Of a stretch of 10,149 nucleotides of DNA, positions 1 to 6,652 are shown piece after piece. The DNA comes from Cellulomonas sp. (GTDB lineage: Bacteria > Actinomycetota > Actinomycetes > Actinomycetales > Cellulomonadaceae). The notes below the pieces were generated by a model that ran no database searches, had not been told where the DNA came from, and saw only the letters and a list, made by a program, of their open reading frames with translations. Position 1 is the first letter of the stretch. Each line of letters opens with the position of its first letter. The DNA is taken from positions 1-10,149 of the forward strand of contig JAPSIJ010000060.1 of assembly GCA_031178805.1 (NCBI GenBank), given 5' to 3'. Position numbers and translations under genes: made by a program.

Positions 1-779
1 AGCAGGTCGTTCCACACCCACAGGAACTGGAAGATGCCGAACGCCGCGATGGCCGGCACCAGCAGCGGCAGCAGCACCTGGAAGAAGATCTTCACGTGCC
101 CGGCGCCGTCGACGCGCGCCGCCTCGACCAGCGAGGCCGGGATGTCCTTCATGAAGTTGTGCAGCAGGAAGATCGCCAGCGGCAGGCCGAAGATCGCGTG
201 CGACAGCCACACGGTCCAGAACGTGCCGTTCAGGCCGACGTTCACGTAGTCGCGCAGCAGCGGCACCAGCGCCACCTGCAGCGGCACGATCTGCAGCGCG
301 AACACCGCGACGAACAGCATGTTGCGCCCGCGGAAGTCGATCCAGGCGAACGCGTACGCCGCCAGCAGCGCGATGGTGATCGGGATGATCACCGCCGGGA
401 TGGTGATGACGAACGAGTTGACGAAGTACGTCGCCAGGTTCGCGCCGGAGCCGAACAGGGCCTGGTCGTAGTTGTCGAGCGTGAACTCGCTCTCGCCGCT
501 GAACAGCCCGCCGAAGACCGTCCACCAGCCGGAGCGGCGGATGTCGAGCTCGGGGCGGAACGACGTGACGAGCAGGCCGACCGACGGCACGGTCCACAGG
601 ATCGCGATGACGATGGCGAGGCCGGACGCCCAGGGCGACGAGAGCTTGCCCCTGGTCGCGATCGCGCGCTTCTCCAGGCGGGAGAGCCGGCGCTGGCGTC
701 CCGGGGTGCCGCCGGCGTCGGCGGTCTCCTCGACCGCCTGCGGGAGGGCGCCCGTGGGAGGGAGCGGGGTGGTCGTCAT
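1..779 (-). CDS. Carbohydrate ABC transporter permease, MalG/AglG-like (3' end cut by the window edge)
   Basis: Inner-membrane permease subunit of a sugar ABC importer, pairing with the MalF-like permease encoded just upstream. 259 full codons are visible and the C-terminus lies outside the window. After a hydrophilic cytoplasmic N-terminus (about residues 1-48), hydrophobic segments lie near residues 52-73, 117-142, 153-176, 186-207 and 236-256. The EAA loop that docks on the ATPase is clear: E219-A-A-R-V-D-G225, followed by a hydrophobic stretch. The ATG at 779 overlaps the upstream TGA as ATGA, and GGAGGAG lies 5 nt before it inside the upstream gene, so translation is probably coupled. 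Family knowledge: MalG-type subunits carry about six helices and this EAA motif. The long N-terminus and overall look suggest the alpha-glucoside (AglG) branch, but substrate is inference. Nothing looks broken; the missing end is only the window boundary. Confidence 0.93.
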   Translation of the reverse strand, partial: MTTTPLPPTGALPQAVEETADAGGTPGRQRRLSRLEKRAIATRGKLSSPWASGLAIVIAILWTVPSVGLLVTSFRPELDIRRSGWWTVFGGLFSGESEFTLDNYDQALFGSGANLATYFVNSFVITIPAVIIPITIALLAAYAFAWIDFRGRNMLFVAVFALQIVPLQVALVPLLRDYVNVGLNGTFWTVWLSHAIFGLPLAIFLLHNFMKDIPASLVEAARVDGAGHVKIFFQVLLPLLVPAIAAFGIFQFLWVWNDL

Positions 780-1765
780 CGGATCTCCTCCGACTTGCGC
801 AGCTGCCGCACGTTGTAGACGACGATCGGCACCACGAGGATGAACAGGATCACGGCGAGCGCGGCGCTGAGCCCCTGGTTGTTCTGCCGGAACGCCTGCG
901 TGTAGAACTCGTTCGCGATCACCTGGGTGTCGAACTGCCCGCCGGTCATGGTGCGGACGATGTCGAACACCTTGAGCGTGCCGATCGCGATCGTGGTGAG
1001 GACGACGACCAGCGCCGGGCGGATCGACGGCACCGTGATGAACCGGAACATCTTCGTCCCGTGCAGGCCGTCGAGCCGCGCCGCCTCGACGATGTCGTCC
1101 GGGATCGCCTTGATCGCCGCCGACAGCACCGTCATGGCGAAACCGGTCTGGATCCAGACCATCACCACGATGAGGAACAGCGTGTTCACCGGGGCGTTGA
1201 TGAGGAACTGCTGCGGCTCCAGGCCGACCCAGACCAGCAGCTGGTTGAGCAGGCCGGTCTGCCGCACGCCCGGCTGGTCCGGCTTGAACTCGTAGACGAA
1301 CTTCCAGATGATCGACGCGCCGACCATCGAGATCGCCATCGGGATGAAGACCAGCGCCTTCGCCAGCCGCTCGAACCGGGTGCGGTCCACCAGCACCGCG
1401 TAGACCAGGCCGATCAGCGTCGACCCGATCGGGACGAGGATGACCCAGATCGCCGTGTTGGTGAGGACGTTCTGGAACTGCCCCTCGGTCAGCGCCCGCT
1501 GGTAGTTGTCCAGCCCGACGAACTCGTCGCCGCGGCGGTCGAAGAACGAGTTCCAGATGGTGATGAGCGCGGGCCGCACCAGGCCCCACGCCAGCAGGAG
1601 CAGGGCGGGCCCGGCGAACGCCGCGGCCACCACCCAGCGGGGGATCTTCTTCGGTCGGTCGACCAGGAAGAGGATCGCCCCCATCACGACCACGAACAGC
1701 GCGATCGCGACGAACATGAGGGCGAACTTCTCGCCCGTCGTGCTCGCATTCGTCAACCAGTCCAT
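776..1765 (-). CDS. Carbohydrate ABC transporter permease, MalF/AglF-like
   Basis: First permease of the sugar importer, 329 residues. An extra N-terminal hydrophobic helix (about residues 14-35) precedes the standard core, with further membrane segments near 44-70, 104-126, 136-156, 193-216, 250-270 and 300-318. The EAA loop reads E227-A-A-R-L-D-G233. The extra N-terminal helix followed by the conserved FVGLDNY region (82-88) resembles AglF-type alpha-glucoside permeases; that is recognition from memory, not a search. The ATG at 1765 has GGAGG 5 nt upstream. The gene lies 99 bp after the binding-protein gene, with a strong stem-loop between them, and its TGA overlaps the next permease start by 4 bp. 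No ATP-binding subunit is adjacent in the window, as is common in actinobacterial sugar importers that share an MsiK-type ATPase. Confidence 0.95.
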   Translation of the reverse strand: MDWLTNASTTGEKFALMFVAIALFVVVMGAILFLVDRPKKIPRWVVAAAFAGPALLLLAWGLVRPALITIWNSFFDRRGDEFVGLDNYQRALTEGQFQNVLTNTAIWVILVPIGSTLIGLVYAVLVDRTRFERLAKALVFIPMAISMVGASIIWKFVYEFKPDQPGVRQTGLLNQLLVWVGLEPQQFLINAPVNTLFLIVVMVWIQTGFAMTVLSAAIKAIPDDIVEAARLDGLHGTKMFRFITVPSIRPALVVVLTTIAIGTLKVFDIVRTMTGGQFDTQVIANEFYTQAFRQNNQGLSAALAVILFILVVPIVVYNVRQLRKSEEIR

Positions 1766-1785
1766 GTGCCCCTCCGAGCCAGGTC

Positions 1786-1831
1786 GGCCCGCCCGGCGGC
1801 CGGGGTCGTCCCCCGGGCCGCCGGGCGGGCC
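1786..1831 (-). other. Intercistronic stem-loop between binding-protein and permease genes
   Basis: A perfect 16-bp inverted repeat: left arm GGCCCGCCCGGCGGCC at 1786-1801 and its exact reverse complement at 1816-1831. The loop can extend the helix by four pairs (GGGG 1802-1805 with CCCC 1810-1813) around a TCGT tetraloop. The stem is almost pure G+C and fills much of the 99-bp gap. No T-run follows it in the direction of transcription, so a plain intrinsic terminator is not well supported. By analogy with other sugar-import operons, such a structure may protect the binding-protein message from 3' decay or partly terminate transcription. Either would give more binding protein than permease. 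The structure is seen; the role is inferred. Confidence 0.7.
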
Positions 1832-1864
1832 GCGCCGATCAGTGCCAGACCGTCCGGTCGCGCG

Positions 1865-3259
1865 TCAGGAGGACGCGGGCCAGGACTGCTCGATCTGGTC
1901 GGTGACCTCCTCCGTGGAGGACCCGGTCAGCCAGTTGACGATGCCGGTCCAGAACGTGCCGGCACCCACCTCGCCCGGCATCAGGTCGGAGCCGTCGAAC
2001 CGGATCACGGCGCTCTCGTCGGCGAGGATCTCCGCCGACTGCTGGTCGAACTCGGTCGCCAGGTTCTCCGGGTCGAGCCCGGTGTTGGCGCTCACCCAGC
2101 CGCCCATCGGCGTGGTCTGGGCCTTGGTGTTCGCCCAGTCGGCGCTGGCCAGGTAGGTCTGGAAGGCCTGCACCTCGGGGCGGTCGTCGAACGCGGCCAC
2201 GAACTCGCCGCCGACCAGGACCGGCTTGGTCTCCGTGTCCACGTTCGGCAGGTAGAAGGCGTAGACGTCGCCGTCGGGCGCGACCTCGGTGCCCTCCGGC
2301 CACTGCGTGGCGTAGAAGTTCGCCGCGCGGTGCATCCAGCAGGTGCCGTCCAGGATCGGGTACCCGGCGTCGGTCCAGGTCGTCGTGGCGATGGAGTCCA
2401 CGCCGCCCAGGCCCGCGTTCACGTACTCGTCGTTCTTGAGGATCTCGCCCGCGGTGTCCCAGGCCTCGACGATCTGCGGGTCGTTGAACGGGATCTCGTG
2501 GTTGACCCACTGGTCGTAGACCTCGGGGCCGGCGGTGCGGAGGACCACGTCCTCGATGAAGTCCGTGCCCGGCCAGCCGGTGGCGTCACCGGACTCGACG
2601 CCCGCGCACCACGGCATGGCGCCGTCGTCGACGATCTGGTCGGACAGGGCGATCAGGTCGTCCCAGGTCTCCGGGACCTCGTAGCCGGCGTCCTCGAACA
2701 TGCTCGGCGAGTACCAGACGTACGACTTGGCGTTGGAGCCCAGCGGCGCCGCGTAGAAGGTGCCGTCGACCGTGCCGTACTCCTTCCACGCCTCGTTGAA
2801 GTACTCGTCGACGTTGGCCGCGGTGGCGTCCGGCGCCGGCACGATCGCGTCCGGGAAGTCCCCGACGATCGTGCGCAGCAGGCCCGGCTGCGGCAGGTAG
2901 GCGATGTCGGGGGCGTTGCCCGCCTGGATGCGGACGAGCAGCTGGGCCTCGAACTCGCGGGAGCCCTCGTACTCGACCGTGACGCCGGTGCACTCCTCGA
3001 ACGGGTCGTAGGACGCCTCCTGCGTCTCCTGCTCGGGCTCGACGATCGACGTGTACACCGACACCGTCGTGCCCTCGAGGTCACCGAACTCCTCGTAGGG
3101 CGCGCAGTCGATCTCGAGCGCGGCCGGGTCCTCCCCGCCACCGCCCCCGTCCGTGCCGCCACCGCCGGAGTCCCCGCCGGAGCAAGCCGTGAGCGCGAGC
3201 GCCAGCCCGAGCCCGCCGGCGATCGCGGCACCCGTGCCGCGACGACGAATCCTGGTCAT
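1865..3259 (-). CDS. Extracellular sugar-binding lipoprotein of the ABC importer, AglE-like
   Basis: Solute-binding lipoprotein of 464 residues that should capture an oligosaccharide outside the membrane and deliver it to the two permeases downstream. The N-terminus has a basic stretch (residues 3-7), a hydrophobic core and a lipobox L23-T-A-C26, so Cys26 is the likely lipidated residue. A Gly/Ser/Asp-rich linker follows (about 27-43), then the mature binding fold. The GWPGTDFIED segment (229-237) and several tryptophans recall family 1 oligosaccharide-binding proteins of the AglE type, pointing to alpha-glucosides; this is inference from pattern. Cysteines 52, 90, 218 and 307 could form disulfides. 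I chose ATG 3259 because GGAGG lies 6 nt upstream and it gives a normal signal peptide. In-frame starts at 3289 and 3355 lack a good ribosome site, and the latter would place the operator inside the gene. The mature protein is strongly acidic. Confidence 0.94.
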   Translation of the reverse strand: MTRIRRRGTGAAIAGGLGLALALTACSGGDSGGGGTDGGGGGEDPAALEIDCAPYEEFGDLEGTTVSVYTSIVEPEQETQEASYDPFEECTGVTVEYEGSREFEAQLLVRIQAGNAPDIAYLPQPGLLRTIVGDFPDAIVPAPDATAANVDEYFNEAWKEYGTVDGTFYAAPLGSNAKSYVWYSPSMFEDAGYEVPETWDDLIALSDQIVDDGAMPWCAGVESGDATGWPGTDFIEDVVLRTAGPEVYDQWVNHEIPFNDPQIVEAWDTAGEILKNDEYVNAGLGGVDSIATTTWTDAGYPILDGTCWMHRAANFYATQWPEGTEVAPDGDVYAFYLPNVDTETKPVLVGGEFVAAFDDRPEVQAFQTYLASADWANTKAQTTPMGGWVSANTGLDPENLATEFDQQSAEILADESAVIRFDGSDLMPGEVGAGTFWTGIVNWLTGSSTEEVTDQIEQSWPASS

Positions 3260-3265
3260 GCGTTG

Positions 3266-3270
3266 CCTCC
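3266..3270 (-). promoter_or_regulatory. Ribosome binding site of the sugar-binding protein gene
   Basis: GGAGG on the minus strand, 6 nt before the ATG at 3259. It decides that start against the in-frame ATG at 3289, which follows a hairpin and has no purine-rich site. Confidence 0.8.
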
Positions 3271-3290
3271 ACCTCGTCGTGGTGCTCATC

Positions 3291-3310
3291 CCGAGGCGGG
3301 AACGCCTCGG
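3291..3310 (-). other. 5'-leader hairpin of the transporter mRNA
   Basis: Perfect 8-bp inverted repeat, CCGAGGCG and CGCCTCGG, around a 4-nt loop. It sits between the operator and the ribosome site, 20 nt upstream of the latter. If transcription starts just below the operator, it forms the very 5' end of the message, where such stems can stabilise mRNA. The repeat is seen directly; the function is inferred. Confidence 0.6.
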
Positions 3311-3320
3311 TGCGTGGGGA

Positions 3321-3340
3321 CTATGCAAGCGTTTACATAG
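3321..3340. promoter_or_regulatory. LacI-family operator of the transporter operon
   Basis: CTATGCAAGCGTTTACATAG is a 20-bp palindrome with only two mismatched pairs. Its core at 3324-3337 fits the LacI-family pattern TGNAANCGNTTNCA exactly, with the central CG. It lies 62 bp upstream of the binding-protein start and 21 bp after the stop of the regulator gene, the expected place for that regulator to act. A -10-like CATAGT on the minus strand (3320-3325) overlaps its edge, but no well-spaced -35 is visible. A bound repressor would therefore probably block polymerase directly. Confidence 0.82.
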
Positions 3341-3361
3341 CCCGGGCACAACCACTTGCGG

Positions 3362-4384
3362 CTACGCGCTGGTCACGATTCGGTCACAGGGTGGTGCCGT
3401 GGACCCCCGGTCGACCAGCACCGTCGGGAACACCACGTCCGCCGGGACGGGCGCGCCGGTGATCATCTCGAGCAGCATCGAGGCCGCCGTGACCCCCTGG
3501 TCGTGCGCGTTCTGGGCCATCGTCGTCAGCCCGAGGTGCTCGCCCATCTCGTGGCCGTCGACGCCCACCACCGACACGTCGCCGGGCACGCGCAGCCCCC
3601 GGTCGCGCAGCGCGAGGACCGCGCCCATCGCCATCTCGTCCGACGCCGCGAACACCGCCGTGGTGTCCGGCCGCCGGTCCAGCAGGGCGTGCGTGGACGC
3701 GCGCCCGCCCGCCACGTCGAAGTGCCCGTGCACCTCCAGCCCCGCGGACGGCAGCCCGCGCGCGGCGAGCTCCGCCCGCCAGCCCTGCGCCCGGCGCACC
3801 GCCGGCGACCAGGGCAGCACGTCGTCCGGCTCACCGCTGACGTGCGCGATCACCCGGTGCCCGAGGTCCGCGAGGTGCGCCACCGCCCGGCGGGCGGTCG
3901 CGACGTCGTCCACGCCGACGCCGACCTGGCCGGGCGCCCCGGCGCCGACGAACACCAGCGGCTGGCCCAGGCCCTCCAGCGTCTCGACCTCGTCGGCCTC
4001 CAGCGGCAGGCCGACCACGAGGACCCCGTCCACCCGGCGGCGCAGCACGTCGGGGTCCACGCGGCGCCGCCGGCGCTCCCGCGTGACGTCGAACGTGTAG
4101 AGCAGCGCGTCGAAGTCCTCGACCCGCAGCGCCCGCTCGGCGCCCTCGATGACGTTGGCGAAGAACCAGTGCGCCACCCACGGCGTGATCAGCCCGATGG
4201 TGCGGGTGCGGCCCGAGGCCAGCGACGCCGCGGAGGGCGACGGCACGTAGCCGAGCTCGTCGGCGGCGCGCCGGACGCGCTCCCGGGTGGCCGCCGTGAC
4301 GTTCGGCAGCCCGCGGAGCGCGCGCGAGACGGTCGCGGTGGACACCCCGGCCGCCCGGGCCACGTCCACGATGCCGTGAGCCAT
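3362..4384 (-). CDS. LacI-family transcriptional regulator, likely repressor of the sugar-import operon
   Basis: A 340-residue LacI/GalR-type regulator. The N-terminal helix-turn-helix spans about residues 4-48 (VDVARAAGVSTATVSRAL), followed by the hinge helix with Leu55 in SAASLASGRT. The periplasmic-binding-protein-like effector core begins at about residue 62. Typical core features include FAASDEMAMG (245-254) and VPGDVSVVGVDG (267-277). The gene lies directly upstream of the sugar-binding protein gene on the same strand, with a LacI-type operator in the gap, so it most likely senses the imported sugar or a product of it and represses the importer. The ATG at 4384 fits the family N-terminus. 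No ribosome site precedes it, but a -10-like CACAAT lies 7 nt upstream, so translation may be leaderless. No clear terminator follows, so some readthrough into the importer is possible. Effector identity cannot be read from the sequence. Confidence 0.95.
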   Translation of the reverse strand: MAHGIVDVARAAGVSTATVSRALRGLPNVTAATRERVRRAADELGYVPSPSAASLASGRTRTIGLITPWVAHWFFANVIEGAERALRVEDFDALLYTFDVTRERRRRRVDPDVLRRRVDGVLVVGLPLEADEVETLEGLGQPLVFVGAGAPGQVGVGVDDVATARRAVAHLADLGHRVIAHVSGEPDDVLPWSPAVRRAQGWRAELAARGLPSAGLEVHGHFDVAGGRASTHALLDRRPDTTAVFAASDEMAMGAVLALRDRGLRVPGDVSVVGVDGHEMGEHLGLTTMAQNAHDQGVTAASMLLEMITGAPVPADVVFPTVLVDRGSTAPPCDRIVTSA

Positions 4385-4391
4385 GGCGGGG

Positions 4392-4421
4392 ATTGTGCTC
4401 TGCCCGGGCGGGCCGGGTCCA
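4392..4421 (-). promoter_or_regulatory. Candidate promoter of the LacI-family regulator gene, leaderless
   Basis: On the minus strand TGGACC (4416-4421) and CACAAT (4392-4397) are 18 nt apart. Each matches the sigma-70-type consensus at four of six positions. CACAAT is followed by seven bases and then the ATG at 4384, so transcription would begin at or next to the start codon. The absence of any Shine-Dalgarno sequence agrees with leaderless initiation. Confidence 0.45.
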
Positions 4422-4445
4422 CCCTCCCGGGTGACCCCGCGGGTG

Positions 4446-4459
4446 TGGGAGCGCTACCG
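4446..4459. promoter_or_regulatory. Operator-like palindrome resembling a CebR/CelR box
   Basis: TGGGAGCGCTACCG matches the CebR/CelR cello-oligosaccharide operator TGGGAGCGCTCCCA at 12 of 14 positions; that consensus is from published actinobacterial work. Its core GGGAGCGCTACC is palindromic at 10 of 12 positions. It lies 62-75 bp upstream of the regulator start and upstream of the candidate promoter. It differs from the operator at 3321-3340, so it may be bound by another LacI-family protein. The span 4447-4466 also has outer GGGA and TCCC arms, so the exact site is uncertain. Confidence 0.4.
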
Positions 4460-4512
4460 CTTTCCCGCTGGTGGCACGGGCGCCGCGCCGGGGCGCCGCC
4501 GGGGCCGCCGGC

Positions 4513-5334
4513 TCAGAGCCCGGAGCGGCCGATGCTGCGGAGCACCGCGACCGCGCCGTCGTCGGCGATCGTGCCGCAGACCTCGTCGGCGGCGGCGCGG
4601 ACGTGCTCGGGGGCGTGGCCCATCGCCACGCCGCGGGCCGCCCACCGGAGCATCTCCACGTCGTTGCCGCCGTCGCCGAGCGCGACGGTCGCGAACGGCT
4701 CCACGCCGAGCTCCCGGCGCAGCTCCTCCAGGGCGCTGGCCTTCGACACGCCGCCCGGGGTCAGGTCCAGCCAGGCGCTCCAGCCGACCGCGTACGAGAC
4801 CTGGTGCAGGCCGACCCGCTCGACCAGCGCGCGGAACTCCTCCGGCGTGCTGCCGGGGTCCCGGACGACCACGCGGGTGGCGGGCTGCGCCACGAGCTCG
4901 TCGAACGGCATGACCCGCTGGTCGCCGGTGAGCTCGGCGTCCGGGAACGGCCGGGAGACGCGGAACCCGCGGCCGAGGTCCTCGACGGCGAACAGCGCGT
5001 CCGGCAGCTCGAGCTGCAGCACGCGCAGCGCCGGCTCGGGGTCGAACGTGATGGTCTCGGTGACCTCGTAGCCCTCGGGGCGCGCGGGGTCGAGCCGCGC
5101 GGTCACGGCGCCGTTCGAGCACACCACCCAGCCGGTCGTCAGCCCCAGGTCGAGGGCCACCGGCACGGCGCTGCGCACCCCGCGGCCGGTCGCCAGCACC
5201 ACGTGCGCGCCCGCGTCGCGCAGCGCCCCGACCGCGTCCCGCACCGCGGCCGACAGCACGCCGTCGTAGGTCATCAGCGTGCCGTCGACGTCGAGCGCGA
5301 CGAGCGTGCCGGCCGCGGCGCGGGGGTGGGTCAT
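4513..5334 (-). CDS. HAD-superfamily phosphatase, Cof-type (subfamily IIB)
   Basis: Cytoplasmic hydrolase of 273 residues, probably a phosphatase acting on a sugar phosphate or other small phosphate ester. All four HAD motifs are present. Motif I is D15-V-D17-G-T-L with nucleophile Asp15 and acid/base Asp17. Motif II is the Thr in ATGR (Thr49), motif III is Lys198 (SKASALEEL), and motif IV is G220-D-G-G-N-D225 binding magnesium. Length and the large insertion between motifs II and III (C2 cap) fit the Cof/IIB group. The ATG at 5334 overlaps the serS TGA as ATGA, and GGAGG lies 7 nt upstream inside serS, so the two are co-transcribed and probably translationally coupled. An in-frame start at 5454 exists but lies within serS and adds a low-complexity Arg/Pro/Gly extension. 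The substrate is unknown, and the link with serS need not be functional. Confidence 0.93.
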   Translation of the reverse strand: MTHPRAAAGTLVALDVDGTLMTYDGVLSAAVRDAVGALRDAGAHVVLATGRGVRSAVPVALDLGLTTGWVVCSNGAVTARLDPARPEGYEVTETITFDPEPALRVLQLELPDALFAVEDLGRGFRVSRPFPDAELTGDQRVMPFDELVAQPATRVVVRDPGSTPEEFRALVERVGLHQVSYAVGWSAWLDLTPGGVSKASALEELRRELGVEPFATVALGDGGNDVEMLRWAARGVAMGHAPEHVRAAADEVCGTIADDGAVAVLRSIGRSGL

Positions 5335-6626
5335 CGCGCTGCGCCTCCCGCGGGCTCCAGGACCTCGAGGCCGCCGAGGTACGGGCGCAGGCCCTCCGGG
5401 ACCCGGACCGAGCCGTCGGCCTGCTGGTGGTTCTCCAGGATCGCGACGAGCCACCGGGTGGTCGCGAGGGTGCCGTTCAGCGTCGCGACGGGGCGGACCT
5501 CGCCGTCCGCGGTGCGCTCGCGCACCCCGAGGCGGCGGGCCTGGAACGTCGTGCAGTTGGACGTCGAGGTGAGCTCGAGGTAGCGCTGCTGGCTGGGCAG
5601 CCAGGCCTCGCAGTCGAACTTCCGCGCGGCGCTGGAGCCGAGGTCGCCGGCGGCCGTGTCGATGACCCGGTACGGCAGGTCGACGAGGGCGAGCATCTCC
5701 TCCTCCCAGCCGAGGATGCGGCGGTGCTCGGCCGCGGCGTCCTCGACGGTCGTGTAGGAGAACGCCTCCACCTTGTGGAACTGGTGCACCCGGATGATGC
5801 CGCGGGTGTCCTTGCCGTACGAGCCGGCCTCCCGGCGGTAGCAGGCCGACCAGCCGGCGTACCGCTTCGGGCCCGCCGACAGGTCGAGGATCTCGCCGGA
5901 GTGGTAGCCGGCGAGCGCGACCTCGCTGGTGCCGACCAGGTAGAGGTCGTCGGCCTCGAGCCGGTAGATCTCGTCCGCGTGCGCGCCGAGGAACCCGGTG
6001 CCGGCCATCACCTCGGGCTTGACCAGCGTCGGGGTGATCACCGGCGTGAACCCGGCGGCCAGCGCGCGGTCGACGGCCGCGTTCAGCAGCGCGAGCTCGA
6101 GGCGGGCGCCGATGCCGGTCAGGTAGTAGAACCGCGCGCCGGACACCTTGGCGCCGCGCTCGGTGTCGATCGCCCGCAGGCCCTCGCCCAGCTCCAGGTG
6201 GTCCCGGACGGCGAAGTCCGCGCCGTACTCGGCGGCGAAGTCGCGCGGCGTGCCCTCGTGCCGGAGCACGACGTAGTCGTCCTCGCCGCCGGCCGGCACG
6301 CCCTCCTCGACGACGTTGCCGATCCGGCGGGCGAGCTCGGTCGCGAGCTGCTCGGCGGCGTCGGCGTCCGCCTGGAGCGCCTTGACCCGCTCGGCGAGCG
6401 TCTTCGCGTGCGCCAGCAACGCCTGCTTGGCGTCGCCCTGCGCGGACGCGACCTGCTTGCCGAGGGACTTCTGCTCCGCCCGCAGCGTCTCGAAGTCCGT
6501 CAGGGCGGAACGGCGGCGGGCGTCGGCGTCCAGCACCTGGTCCACGAGGCCCGGGTCGTCCCCGCGGGCCACCTGGCTGGCGCGGACGACGTCGGGGTCC
6601 TGCCGGAGCAGCTTCAGATCGATCAC
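5331..6626 (-). CDS. serS: Seryl-tRNA synthetase
   Basis: Charges tRNA-Ser (and tRNA-Sec where present) with serine in the cytoplasm; a class II aminoacyl-tRNA synthetase of 431 residues, the usual length. The N-terminal coiled-coil arm that grips the tRNA covers about residues 30-105. The catalytic core holds the TSE serine-binding loop (233-235), motif 2 with Arg264-Arg265-Glu266 in CYRREAGS, and motif 3 in NGTLATTR (384-391). TSTSNCTTFQARR (353-365) is also characteristic. The sequence is complete and close to actinobacterial SerRS such as that of mycobacteria. The start is GTG at 6626, matching the conserved MIDLKLLR N-terminus. It lies 26 bp after the rhamnosidase gene, with a TAGGCT element 6 nt upstream suggesting its own leaderless promoter. 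The HAD gene follows with a 4-bp overlap. Confidence 0.99.
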   Translation of the reverse strand: MIDLKLLRQDPDVVRASQVARGDDPGLVDQVLDADARRRSALTDFETLRAEQKSLGKQVASAQGDAKQALLAHAKTLAERVKALQADADAAEQLATELARRIGNVVEEGVPAGGEDDYVVLRHEGTPRDFAAEYGADFAVRDHLELGEGLRAIDTERGAKVSGARFYYLTGIGARLELALLNAAVDRALAAGFTPVITPTLVKPEVMAGTGFLGAHADEIYRLEADDLYLVGTSEVALAGYHSGEILDLSAGPKRYAGWSACYRREAGSYGKDTRGIIRVHQFHKVEAFSYTTVEDAAAEHRRILGWEEEMLALVDLPYRVIDTAAGDLGSSAARKFDCEAWLPSQQRYLELTSTSNCTTFQARRLGVRERTADGEVRPVATLNGTLATTRWLVAILENHQQADGSVRVPEGLRPYLGGLEVLEPAGGAAR

Positions 6627-6632
6627 GTGGCG

Positions 6633-6638
6633 AGCCTA
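6633..6638 (-). promoter_or_regulatory. Candidate -10 element of a leaderless serS promoter
   Basis: TAGGCT on the minus strand fits the actinobacterial TANNNT -10 pattern and is followed by six bases and then the serS GTG. This is the spacing expected when transcription begins at the start codon. No convincing -35 is seen at 16-19 nt. No Shine-Dalgarno sequence at normal distance is present, which supports leaderless initiation. Confidence 0.5.
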
Positions 6639-6652
6639 CCGACCGGCGGGCG

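Noticed and set aside
1061..3340. Long plus-strand open frame (about 759 codons) opposite the binding-protein and permease genes
   Set aside because: It is rich in Arg, Asp, Gly, Val and His with no recognisable domain. Very high G+C leaves stop codons rare in antisense frames. The minus-strand genes carry clear lipobox and EAA motifs.
4479..4512. GC-rich inverted repeats (GGCGCC pairs) after the HAD stop as an intrinsic terminator
   Set aside because: The arms are only 5-6 bp, several alternative pairings compete and there is no T-run. This is the expected look of random sequence at this G+C content.
3356..5071. Plus-strand frame of about 571 codons across the regulator and HAD genes
   Set aside because: It crosses two well-supported minus-strand genes and their intergenic region, and shows no domain and no plausible start context.
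5335..5454. Extended N-terminus of the HAD protein from an ATG at 5454
   Set aside because: The added 40 residues are Arg/Pro/Gly-rich and lie inside serS. The ATG at 5334 has a ribosome site and the usual short lead into the DVDGT motif.
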